Origin: Bacteroidota bacterium
GTDB taxonomy: Bacteria; Bacteroidota; Bacteroidia; Bacteroidales; B39-G9
Assembly: GCA_030592465.1 (NCBI GenBank)
Contig: JAUVJB010000063.1
Coordinates: 1 to 13,398, forward strand
Direction: 5' to 3'
DNA: 13,398 nucleotides
In this document: positions 7,417-13,398 of the stretch, piece by piece
Position numbering within the stretch: the first letter of the stretch is position 1
Layout: each line of letters opens with the position of its first letter
The notes under the pieces: model-generated
Seen by the model: the letters and a program-made list of their open reading frames with translations, nothing else
What the model was told of the DNA's origin: nothing
Database searches by the model: none
Made by a program: the position numbers and the translations under genes

Positions 7417-7488
7417 ACGGCTCTACTGAGCTTGCCGAAGTGCAAAATATAACCACGGCTCGGCTGAGCTCGCCGAAGTGTAAAGTAT
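7417..7488. repeat. Tandem pair of a 34-bp GC-richer repeat
   Basis: Copies at 7417-7450 and 7455-7488 differ at five of 34 positions, with a 4-bp spacer. The core ctgagct(t/c)gccgaagtg resembles the CTTCG(A/G)CAAGCTCAG-type repeat scattered through many bacterial genomes (recall, not searched). It is richer in G and C than its surroundings. Confidence 0.8.
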
Positions 7489-7503
7489 ATTTTTCTTTTT
7501 AAG

Positions 7504-7537
7504 ACCGTCCTTTAATCATATTGGACGGTTTTTTTTT
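7504..7537 (+). terminator. Rho-independent terminator
   Basis: ACCGTCC (7504-7510) pairs with GGACGGT (7523-7529) around a 12-nt loop, followed by nine T residues (7529-7537). It is about 340 nt past the dnaK stop codon. It is the first convincing terminator after dnaK, with the repeat blocks lying between. Confidence 0.85.
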
Positions 7538-7603
7538 ATTCTTTCCAAATTAAAAAAAATCTATTTATATACTGTTTTATCATATTATAATTATAGTTAT
7601 CTT

Positions 7604-7611
7604 TACTTTTG
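7604..7611 (+). promoter_or_regulatory. Candidate -10 element (TACTTTTG) of the MORN-like gene
   Basis: TACTTTTG fits TAnnTTTG and lies 35 bases before the ATG at 7647. No TTTG is found at the expected distance upstream; the nearest T-rich block (7575-7578) is too far. It is the same octamer as at 3626-3633 and 3680-3687. Confidence 0.45.
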
Positions 7612-7646
7612 TATTTTATTAAAAATAAATTGAATAAAAAACGAAA

Positions 7647-8450
7647 ATGAAAAATTTACTACTTGTAATAATATCAATAATTATTTCGTTGAGTTTAAAT
7701 GCTCAAAATGTTGGACAAAAAGGTAATACTCTGAAAAATTATATTGACATTAATGGCAATAAACAGGGATTTTGGCAAAAGAAGTATTATAACGGAGAAA
7801 TTAAATACGAAGGTATTTTTAAGAATAATAAACCTGTTGGTGAGTTAAAAAGATATAATGATAAAGGAGAATTAGTATCAATTCAATATTTTTCGGAAAA
7901 TAATAATAAATCAAAATTTATTTCTTATAATAAAGGTAAGCTTGAGTCTTCAGGTTTCTTCTATAATAAAGAAAAAGATAGTGTTTGGAATTATTATGAA
8001 CACGATAGTGTGTTGATATTGCAAGAAAATTATTACCGTGGAAAAAAGAATGGATTAACTACATATTATTATACTAATGGAAGTATTTGTGAAAAAATAA
8101 ATTGGAAAAATGGAGCAAAAGATGGAATAAATAATAAGTACTTTGAGAATGGAAAAGTTAGAATGCAGATGAGCTATAAAAATGGTATGTGCGATGGAAA
8201 ATTTGTTGCTTACAATGATTCTGCAAGCGTTACCGTACGAGGTGCATATAAAAATGATTTAAGACAGGGGAAATGGGTATTTTATGATGAAAAAGGTCAA
8301 GTGAAAGAGAAAGTAAATTACAATAATGGTATTGCTGATAAGCAAGATGAATTAGATAAAAAAGAAACGAAGAAATTAAATGAGCTGGAAAAAAATAAAA
8401 ATAAATTTAAAGAGCCTAAGGATCAATTAGATGATATGTATAATAATTAG
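7647..8450 (+). CDS. Exported MORN/YwqK-like repeat protein
   Basis: A 267-residue protein with a signal peptide (residues 1-19, LSLNAQ junction). The body, about 38-230, is a series of MORN-type repeats of the form G-x-W-x-x-Y-x-N-G, for example GFWQKKYYNGEIKYEG (41-56), GLTTYYYTNG (136-145), GINNKYFENGKV (160-171) and GKWVFYDEKGQV (208-219). The last 40 residues are highly charged and probably helical. Databases often label such proteins 'toxin-antitoxin YwqK family antitoxin', but nothing in the sequence or neighbours supports an antitoxin role: it is exported and has no toxin partner beside it. A surface or periplasmic scaffold is more likely. It is monocistronic, with a terminator and -10 candidate upstream. 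Confidence 0.85.
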   Translation: MKNLLLVIISIIISLSLNAQNVGQKGNTLKNYIDINGNKQGFWQKKYYNGEIKYEGIFKNNKPVGELKRYNDKGELVSIQYFSENNNKSKFISYNKGKLESSGFFYNKEKDSVWNYYEHDSVLILQENYYRGKKNGLTTYYYTNGSICEKINWKNGAKDGINNKYFENGKVRMQMSYKNGMCDGKFVAYNDSASVTVRGAYKNDLRQGKWVFYDEKGQVKEKVNYNNGIADKQDELDKKETKKLNELEKNKNKFKEPKDQLDDMYNN

Positions 8451-8505
8451 TATTTGCAAGAACTCTGTAATCTGCTCTATTATTGATATTGCAAAATAAA
8501 AACCG

Positions 8506-8521
8506 TCCGCCGACTGGCGGA
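8506..8521. repeat. TCCGCC-GACT-GGCGGA hairpin
   Basis: A perfect 6-bp GC-rich stem with a 4-nt loop, 55 nt past the MORN-like gene. No T tract follows, so it is a poor intrinsic terminator. CCGCC/GGCGG hairpins of this kind are common dispersed repeats (recall). Confidence 0.6.
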
Positions 8522-8750
8522 TTGTTCAATTGTTACATTGTTCAATTGCTTGCCCCGTGTGGAGGAACGAAAGTGTCGGGGTTGAAATACAAGTAATATG
8601 GAAAATAATAATAGAATCCAGATGGGTCGGAATTGCATTGCTGAAATATCAAGCCATTTAGAGTTTTTTTTAGACATTATTTAATGACTATTTAATGAAG
8701 AACAATGTCTTTCACACCATGTAAGGTCTCAACAATTTAGTCCCGATGGG

Positions 8751-8910
8751 TCAGCGATTTTCTATTGACTATTGATTATTGTCTATTGCCCGCTAACACA
8801 TTGGTTAATAGCTTTATAATTTTATTTTAGATTTTTAAACATTAAGTCATTGAAATTCAGTATGCTAAAAATAAATAATCAATAGTAAATCATCAATAAA
8901 AAATCGCTGA
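8751..8910. repeat. MITE-like inverted-repeat element (about 160 bp)
   Basis: The left arm 8751-8780 is the reverse complement of the right arm 8874-8910, apart from one c/t mismatch and a 7-nt insertion in the right arm. The first 11 bases at the ends (TCAGCGATTTT) are perfect. TGGG occurs directly outside both ends (8747-8750 and 8911-8914), as a target-site duplication would. No transposase is encoded inside. Confidence 0.6.
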
Positions 8911-8936
8911 TGGGTCGAGATTTCGATAGAGTTCTA

Positions 8937-9040
8937 CAATTTAGCAATATAACAATTTAGCAATATAACAATTTAGCAATATAACAATTTAGCAATATAA
9001 CAATTTAGCAATATAACAGTTTAACAATATAACAGTTTAC
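8937..9040. repeat. 16-bp (2 x 8) tandem array abutting a start codon
   Basis: There are thirteen 8-bp units. Caatttag and caatataa alternate five times (8937-9016), followed by cagtttaa, caatataa and cagtttac (9017-9040). Three bases (tca) then lead into the ATG at 9044. The array replaces any recognisable promoter or ribosome-binding region. Confidence 0.9.
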
Positions 9041-9043
9041 TCA

Positions 9044-9775
9044 ATGATTAATAAATTTTTATATAAGTTGTCTTTATTGACAATCCTAATTCTGCTATTA
9101 TCTGCCTGTGAAAAAAACACCCTAAATGTTGATAATAGCATATCAGACGATTATAGATATTTCCCGTTAAATATTGGCAGTTGGGTTATTTATAATGTTG
9201 AAGATATTAATATTGATGAACCTTCTGCTGTTTTTGATACAAATTGTTATCAAATTAAAGAAGTTGTCGATTCAACTTTTCTTGATGAAACAAACAGCGA
9301 AACATATCGTATTGAGAGATATTTTAGGCAAGACACCTCTTGCTCATGGCAAATTAAAGATGTTTGGACTGCCCAAATTATTAATAATACCGCACAAAGG
9401 GTTGAAGAAAATATTAGATATGTAAAATTGTCATTTCCCTTAAAAATAAATAAAATTTGGAATGGTAATTTATATAATATGCTCGATACATTAAATGAGT
9501 TTAATTATGAAATTACTCAACTCGATATCAATGAGGCGATTAATAATATTAGTCTCGATTCTGTTTTAACAGTTACACAAATATTAGATACAAGTTTAAT
9601 TCATAAAAATTACAGCTATGAAAAATATGCAAAAAATATTGGCTTAGTATTTAAAAAAGATATAAGAATATTATCGAACCAATCAGGGTTCGACCCTTCA
9701 GTACCAATTGAACAGCGTATAAAAACCGGAACTGTCTTTACCATGCAAATATTCGATTATGGCGATAATGAATAA
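9044..9775 (+). CDS. Lipoprotein of unknown function, coupled to a secreted protease gene
   Basis: A 243-residue predicted lipoprotein. The hydrophobic signal ends in LLSAC with Cys22 as the lipidation site. The mature N terminus contains DYRYFPLNIGSWVIYNV, a pattern common in Bacteroidota lipoproteins with a YFPL-x-x-G-x-W-x-x-Y opening. The rest is acidic and beta-rich with no catalytic motif I recognise. It overlaps the next gene by 17 bp, or by 8 bp if that gene uses its second ATG, so the two are probably cotranscribed and translationally coupled. A role beside the secreted protease is possible but not shown. The start is placed three bases after the tandem array, and no other in-frame start would keep the signal peptide. 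Confidence 0.8.
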   Translation: MINKFLYKLSLLTILILLLSACEKNTLNVDNSISDDYRYFPLNIGSWVIYNVEDINIDEPSAVFDTNCYQIKEVVDSTFLDETNSETYRIERYFRQDTSCSWQIKDVWTAQIINNTAQRVEENIRYVKLSFPLKINKIWNGNLYNMLDTLNEFNYEITQLDINEAINNISLDSVLTVTQILDTSLIHKNYSYEKYAKNIGLVFKKDIRILSNQSGFDPSVPIEQRIKTGTVFTMQIFDYGDNE

Positions 9776-11438
9776 ATTTTTCAAAATTATTTTCCCAATT
9801 ATTTTTTTGTGTAATATCAATATTTATGCTCAAGTTTCTGCAAATAAGTATGTTATAACATTTATAGATAAAGACAATAATCCATATTCGGTAAACAGAC
9901 CAAATGAGTTCCTTTCACAGCGAGCCATAAATAGACGAACAAAACAAAACATAGATATTTTAAAGAACGACTTGCCAATTACTCCTTTATATATTGATAG
10001 TTTGCAGCATCTCGGAATAAAAGTATTAAATAAATCAAAATGGTTTAATTCAGTTACGATATTTTCAACAGATTCTTTATTATTAGATACCATTCATAAT
10101 ATTTCATTTATTAAGTGTTTGAAGAAATTTTCATCAATAAAAAATAAAAATTTTGTTTACGATAAGTTTAATAATCGTGTAAATGAAATTGATTATACTT
10201 CACCGGACAATAAAATAGGTATTCTTGATTATGGTTTTTCAACAAATCAAATAGAGATGCTAGATGGGCAGATTCTCCATAATCAAGGCTATCAAGGACA
10301 GGGAATGCAAATAGCAGTAATCGATGCAGGATTTTATCATGTCAATTCATTGCCTGCGTTTGATAGTTTGAGAGCTAATAATCAGATACTTGGCACAAAA
10401 GATTTTGTTGATGGTGGTTATAGTGTTTATGAAGATCATTATCACGGAATGGCTGTCTTATCAATTCTTGCAGGAAATATTCCTCATACATTTATTGGCA
10501 CCGCACCAAAAGCAAAATACTGGTTGCTCCGCAGCGAAGATGTATATTCTGAAAGTTTAATTGAAGAAGAAAATTGGATTTCGGCTGCTGAATTTGCCGA
10601 TAGCGTTGGTGCTGATATTATTTCATGTTCGTTGGGTTATTCTGTTTTTGATGATCCTGCTCAAAATCATACTTATGCTGATATGGATGGCAAAACTACA
10701 ATAATATCAAAAGCTGCAAACATTGCTGCAAGTAAAGGAATATTAGTGGTTAATAGTGCAGGTAATGAAGGAAATAATTCATGGAAGTATATTACTGCAC
10801 CATCAGATGCTGATAGTGTTTTGTGTGCCGGTGCTGTTGATGAGAATGGTGACTATGCAACATTTAGCTCACAAGGACCTACTTCTGATGTAAAAATTAA
10901 ACCCAATATTGTTTCACAAGGGAAAAATACTGTTTTTCAAGGTTCTGACGGGAAATTTTACACTGGAAGCGGTACATCTTTTTCAACCCCAATAATTGCA
11001 GGTCTATCAGCTTGTTTGTGGCAAGCTCATCCAAATGTTAATAATATGCAAATTTTTAATGCTATTGTTCAAAGTGCAAACCATTTTAAGAATCCTAATA
11101 ATAAAACAGGATTTGGAATTCCAAATTTTGAAGTTGCCAACCTTATGCTGATACACAGCATTGATTATAATGATTTTGAAAATGAAAATCTTATTAGTGT
11201 TTACCCAAACCCGTTTAAAGATTTTTTAAATTTTGATTTTTATTCAGTCGATAATGATAAGATTATTATTGAGTTATATAATGTTTTAGGACAAAAAGTT
11301 TTATTTAATAAATACGATTTAACATTCACTTTATATAATAAAATTAGAATTGATTTAAGTAATTTAAGAAAAGGAATTTATTTTTTGCGTGTAGCATCAA
11401 CAAATAAATTATATAAGAAAAAAGTAATTAAACAGTAG
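9759..11438 (+). CDS. Subtilisin-like serine protease (S8) with T9SS sorting domain
   Basis: A secreted peptidase of 559 residues. The signal peptide fits better from the second ATG at 9768 (MNKFFKIIFPII...IYAQ). A pro-region with the Bacteroidota subtilase pattern FLSQRAINRR follows. The catalytic triad is visible: D189 in AVIDAG, H229 in HYHGMAVLSILAG and S407 in GTSFSTP, with oxyanion N336 in NSAGNEG. From about 478 there is a type A T9SS sorting domain: VYPNPF at 481-486, ELYNVLGQKV, a GIYFLRV strand and a basic end. The protein should therefore cross the inner membrane by Sec and the outer membrane by T9SS, whose components are not encoded here. All catalytic residues are present, so it is probably active. 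Substrate unknown. Confidence 0.95.
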   Translation: MAIMNKFFKIIFPIIFLCNINIYAQVSANKYVITFIDKDNNPYSVNRPNEFLSQRAINRRTKQNIDILKNDLPITPLYIDSLQHLGIKVLNKSKWFNSVTIFSTDSLLLDTIHNISFIKCLKKFSSIKNKNFVYDKFNNRVNEIDYTSPDNKIGILDYGFSTNQIEMLDGQILHNQGYQGQGMQIAVIDAGFYHVNSLPAFDSLRANNQILGTKDFVDGGYSVYEDHYHGMAVLSILAGNIPHTFIGTAPKAKYWLLRSEDVYSESLIEEENWISAAEFADSVGADIISCSLGYSVFDDPAQNHTYADMDGKTTIISKAANIAASKGILVVNSAGNEGNNSWKYITAPSDADSVLCAGAVDENGDYATFSSQGPTSDVKIKPNIVSQGKNTVFQGSDGKFYTGSGTSFSTPIIAGLSACLWQAHPNVNNMQIFNAIVQSANHFKNPNNKTGFGIPNFEVANLMLIHSIDYNDFENENLISVYPNPFKDFLNFDFYSVDNDKIIIELYNVLGQKVLFNKYDLTFTLYNKIRIDLSNLRKGIYFLRVASTNKLYKKKVIKQ

Positions 11439-11460
11439 AGACGCACTGCGTGCGTCTTTA
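11439..11460 (+). terminator. Hairpin after the protease gene
   Basis: AGACGCAC (11439-11446) pairs with GTGCGTCT (11450-11457) around TGC, followed only by a short ttta. It lies directly after the stop codon. The T tract is weak for an intrinsic terminator. The core resembles the GAGACGC-type palindromes dispersed in Bacteroidota and other genomes (recall), so repeat and terminator roles both fit. Confidence 0.55.
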
Positions 11461-11486
11461 CATAAGAAAAAAACATAGAGGGGCAA

Positions 11487-11500
11487 GGCAATGCATTGTC
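11487..11500. repeat. Second short palindrome before xseA
   Basis: GGCAA-TGCA-TTGTC (11487-11500) forms a 5-bp hairpin with one G-T pair. It is followed by tttacataa, which also follows the hairpin ending at 11457. The two palindromes look like diverged members of one repeat type. Confidence 0.5.
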
Positions 11501-11524
11501 TTTACATAAATATCTAATCAATAT

Positions 11525-12904
11525 ATGCAAAATAAAGCCATAACATTATCAGAATTAAACAATAACATTAAAAAAGCAATAAAAAATGCTTTTGATACTT
11601 CTTATTGGATAATTGCTGAAATTAGTGAGATTAATATTAATCGTACAGGCCATTGTTATTTAGAGTTGATTGAGAAAGATGAATTTTCTGATAAGATAAC
11701 AGCAAAATCACGTGCAACTATATGGGCTTATACTTTTCGAATGATAAAACCATATTTTGAAACTTCAACAGGAAGAGAATTATCAGCAGGATTAAAAATA
11801 ATGGTTAATGGAACTGTTGAATTTCACGAGATATATGGAATGAGCTTAAATATTATTGATATTGAGCCGACATATACTATTGGTGATTTAGCAAAAAAAC
11901 GTTTAAATATTATTAAAAGGCTTGAAGATGAGGGCGTTATTAATATGAATAAGGAGTTGGAAATTCCGGTTGTTGCACAAAAAATTGCTGTCATTTCGTC
12001 AGATACTGCCGCGGGTTATGGCGATTTTGTTAATCAATTAGAGAATAGCGATAATGGATATAAATTTTATTATAAACTTTTTCCCGCATTAATGCAAGGC
12101 GATAAAGCCGAAGATTCTATTATAAATGCTTTAAATAAGATTTATCAATATGAGGATTTTTTTGATGTGGTTGTTATTATTCGCGGTGGAGGTTCAAAAT
12201 CCGATTTAAGTTGTTTCGACAGCTATTGGTTGGCTTATAATATTACACAGTTTCCCTTGCCAGTTATTTCGGGTATTGGTCATGAGCGTGATGATACTAT
12301 TGTTGATATTGTTGCAAATGTAAAAGTTAAAACGCCAACTGCCGCAGCCGAATTTTTAATCTCACGCATTGAGAGTTTCGATGAATATTTATATGATTTA
12401 CAAAATGATTTTGTTAATAATGTTAATGATTTTATTAATAACAAGATAACAGAATTAGATTATCTGAAATATAAATTTTTACCTCTTGTTAAACAAATTA
12501 TTCAAACAAACAGAAATAATTTATTCATATATACTAATAGTCTTAAAAATTCAATAACAAATTATTTTGAAAAACAAGACACAAATTTAAATCAAAATGC
12601 TGTCAATATTTATTATCAAATTAATAATCTAATTTCTAATAAAGAACATAATCTGTCATTTTTGGTAAGAAGTTTTAAAAATATTGTAAATAATCGATTC
12701 TTAAATGAAGAGCAAACACTTAAAATTTATGAAAATACTGCCGAATACTCAAATCCCGTTCATATTCTAAAAAAAGGATATTCAATAACATATAAAGACG
12801 GAGAACTAATAAAATCTGCAGAGCAGCTTAATAGACAAGATGTTATAACAACAAAATTTTATAAAGGGCAAGCAAAAAGTAAAATTATTGATTTAAAAAA
12901 ATAA
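11525..12904 (+). CDS. xseA: Exodeoxyribonuclease VII large subunit
   Basis: The catalytic subunit of exonuclease VII, which degrades single-stranded DNA from both ends to oligonucleotides in repair and recombination. At 459 residues it is about normal length. An N-terminal OB fold (about 8-115) holds WIIAEISEI and YGMSLNIIDIEPTYT. The catalytic core has AVISSDTAAGYGDF, the IRGGGSKSDL motif (R220, G221-G223), GIGHERDDTIVD (G250 onward, with H253, E254, D256, D257) and KTPTAAAEF. A long coiled-coil region (about 290-410) follows, then a C-terminal KGYSITYKDGELI segment, as in the family. No xseB follows in the next 500 bases. No promoter of the TAnnTTTG type is evident. Confidence 0.97.
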   Translation: MQNKAITLSELNNNIKKAIKNAFDTSYWIIAEISEININRTGHCYLELIEKDEFSDKITAKSRATIWAYTFRMIKPYFETSTGRELSAGLKIMVNGTVEFHEIYGMSLNIIDIEPTYTIGDLAKKRLNIIKRLEDEGVINMNKELEIPVVAQKIAVISSDTAAGYGDFVNQLENSDNGYKFYYKLFPALMQGDKAEDSIINALNKIYQYEDFFDVVVIIRGGGSKSDLSCFDSYWLAYNITQFPLPVISGIGHERDDTIVDIVANVKVKTPTAAAEFLISRIESFDEYLYDLQNDFVNNVNDFINNKITELDYLKYKFLPLVKQIIQTNRNNLFIYTNSLKNSITNYFEKQDTNLNQNAVNIYYQINNLISNKEHNLSFLVRSFKNIVNNRFLNEEQTLKIYENTAEYSNPVHILKKGYSITYKDGELIKSAEQLNRQDVITTKFYKGQAKSKIIDLKK

Positions 12905-12960
12905 CAATTTAATATGAAAATATTGAGAAATGACGTATTTTTATTGACAAATAATTACAA

Positions 12961-12977
12961 TTGGCAATAATTGCTAA
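12961..12977. promoter_or_regulatory. Inverted repeat upstream of the antitoxin gene
   Basis: TTGGCAAT-A-ATTGCTAA (12961-12977) is an 8-bp inverted repeat with one G-T pair. It lies about 45 bases before the candidate -10 element. Antitoxins often repress their own promoters by binding such sites; that role here is inferred only from position. Confidence 0.35.
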
Positions 12978-13020
12978 AAAAAACAATATGTGAAATTTCT
13001 GTTAAATAATTAAAAAATTG

Positions 13021-13028
13021 TAAATTTG
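13021..13028 (+). promoter_or_regulatory. Candidate -10 element (TAAATTTG) of the antitoxin gene
   Basis: TAAATTTG fits TAnnTTTG, is identical to the octamer before dnaK, and lies 14 bases before the ATG. The upstream element is imperfect (TTTC at 12996-12999, 21-nt spacer). Confidence 0.45.
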
Positions 13029-13042
13029 TTAAAAAGAATATA

Positions 13043-13279
13043 ATGACGACCCTTCAACTAAAAAATGCTTTAATCCAAAGGATTTCCGAGATTGAAGATA
13101 AATCTTTTCTCGAAGCTGTTAAAACAATTTTAGATGCAAAATCAGAATCTAAAATCATCAATCTGACTCAGGAACTTACAAATGAAATTATGGCTTCAAA
13201 AAAAGAAATTGAACAAGGAATATTTATTGAAAACGACCTTTTCGAAAAAGAAATTGAAGAATGGATAGATAAAAAATAA
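13043..13279 (+). CDS. Small type II antitoxin-like protein
   Basis: A 78-residue protein with no signal peptide. The N terminus (TTLQLKNALIQRISEIEDKSFLEAVKTILD) followed by a linker and an acidic helix (EIEQGIFIENDLFEKEIEEWIDKK) is the usual layout of small Bacteroidota antitoxins encoded before RelE/ParE-type toxins: dimerising or DNA-binding N-terminal part, toxin-wrapping C-terminal helix. The frame overlapping and following its stop codon carries a toxin remnant, which supports the assignment. It appears intact, so it would be an orphan antitoxin. It is separated from xseA by 138 bp and probably has its own promoter. It is not XseB, which has a different helical signature. Confidence 0.75.
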   Translation: MTTLQLKNALIQRISEIEDKSFLEAVKTILDAKSESKIINLTQELTNEIMASKKEIEQGIFIENDLFEKEIEEWIDKK

Positions 13280-13398
13280 TTTGGTCAAACAAAGCCAAAA
13301 TTAAAAGATACGAAATCCTTAAATTTTATTCTTTTTTATGAATTAAACAAGAATATTATTATAGTGCATTACATCTGGGATTCAAGGCAAAATCATAA
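13261..13398 (+). pseudogene. Internally deleted RelE/ParE-type toxin remnant
   Basis: Two pieces of a RelE/ParE-like toxin are recognisable in different frames. The N-terminal piece, IIWSNKAKIKRYEILKFY (13276-13329), lies in the frame of an ATG at 13261 that is cut by TAA at 13270-13272 and later by TGA at 13339-13341. The C-terminal piece, FYELNKNIIIVHYIWDSRQN (13334-13393), matches the usual C-terminal strand and DSRQNP-like end of these toxins. About half the usual length of 90-100 residues is absent between them. TTTTAT occurs at both sides of the junction (13324-13329 and 13334-13339), consistent with a deletion between short repeats. The 3' end may run past the window. The family is recognised from the two motifs; inactivity is a strong inference. 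Confidence 0.7.

Larger units (their letters stand above)
7162..7500. other. Repeat-filled gap between dnaK and a terminator
   Basis: No gene was found. Reading left to right: 10-bp units of gtcattnata type (7180-7240), hairpin repeats B (7263-7308) and C (7316-7391), and a 34-bp tandem pair (7417-7488). A short minus-strand open frame across 7225-7413 is an artefact of these repeats. Confidence 0.85.
8451..9043. other. Repeat-rich intergenic region
   Basis: No gene is supported in 593 bases. Contents: a TCCGCC/GGCGGA hairpin (8506-8521), two attgttcaattg repeats (8521-8532 and 8537-8548), a CCCCG/CGGGG pair (8553-8557 and 8577-8581), three GATGGGTC octamers (8621, 8745, 8909), a MITE-like inverted repeat (8751-8910) and an 8-bp-phased array (8937-9040). 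A minus-strand open frame over 8480-8677 arises from the repeats. Confidence 0.8.

Noticed and set aside
7647..8450. Genuine antitoxin role implied by the 'YwqK family antitoxin' label
   Set aside because: The protein has a signal peptide and MORN-type repeats and no toxin neighbour, so the label is not supported.
8480..8677. Minus-strand open frame of 65 codons
   Set aside because: It spans the TCCGCC hairpin and CCCCG/CGGGG repeat; it looks like a spurious translation of dispersed repeats.
13043..13279. XseB (exonuclease VII small subunit), expected after xseA
   Set aside because: The size is right, but the sequence lacks the XseB helical pattern and instead matches small antitoxins, with a toxin remnant following.

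Overview
The window reads as chromosome from an AT-rich member of the Bacteroidota, probably Bacteroidales-like. Evidence: a subtilase with a type IX secretion (T9SS) C-terminal sorting domain, a propeller/triple-tyrosine sensor fused to a SpoIIE-type phosphatase, lipoproteins of Bacteroidota type, TAnnTTTG promoter elements, and no strong Shine-Dalgarno sequences. All genes lie on the + strand. No phage, transposase, CRISPR or defence genes were seen.

Layout. 1-200: repeats ending in an 8-bp tandem array that stops three bases before the first start codon. 201-3542: membrane sensor-phosphatase, closed by a strong terminator. 3715-4758: lipoprotein resembling DUF4249 proteins. 4759-5244: intergenic, with a 118-nt inverted-repeat element and a dispersed hairpin repeat, then a probable dnaK promoter. 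5245-7161: dnaK. 7162-7646: several repeat families, then a terminator. 7647-8450: exported MORN/YwqK-like repeat protein. 8451-9043: repeats, including a MITE-like element and a 104-bp 8-bp-phased array that again stops three bases before a start codon. 9044-11438: overlapping pair of a lipoprotein and a T9SS-secreted subtilase. 11525-12904: xseA, with no xseB beside it. 13043-13279: small type II antitoxin-like gene. 13261-13398: internally deleted remnant of its RelE/ParE-type toxin.

How the genes relate. This is mostly ordinary housekeeping and envelope content (DnaK, exonuclease VII large subunit, surface lipoproteins, a secreted protease, a signalling phosphatase). The genes do not form one pathway; only the lipoprotein-protease pair is clearly coupled. 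I found no convincing new multi-gene system. The most unusual material is between the genes: several distinct families of short repeats and hairpins, two of them placed exactly against start codons, and a decayed toxin-antitoxin locus at the right edge.
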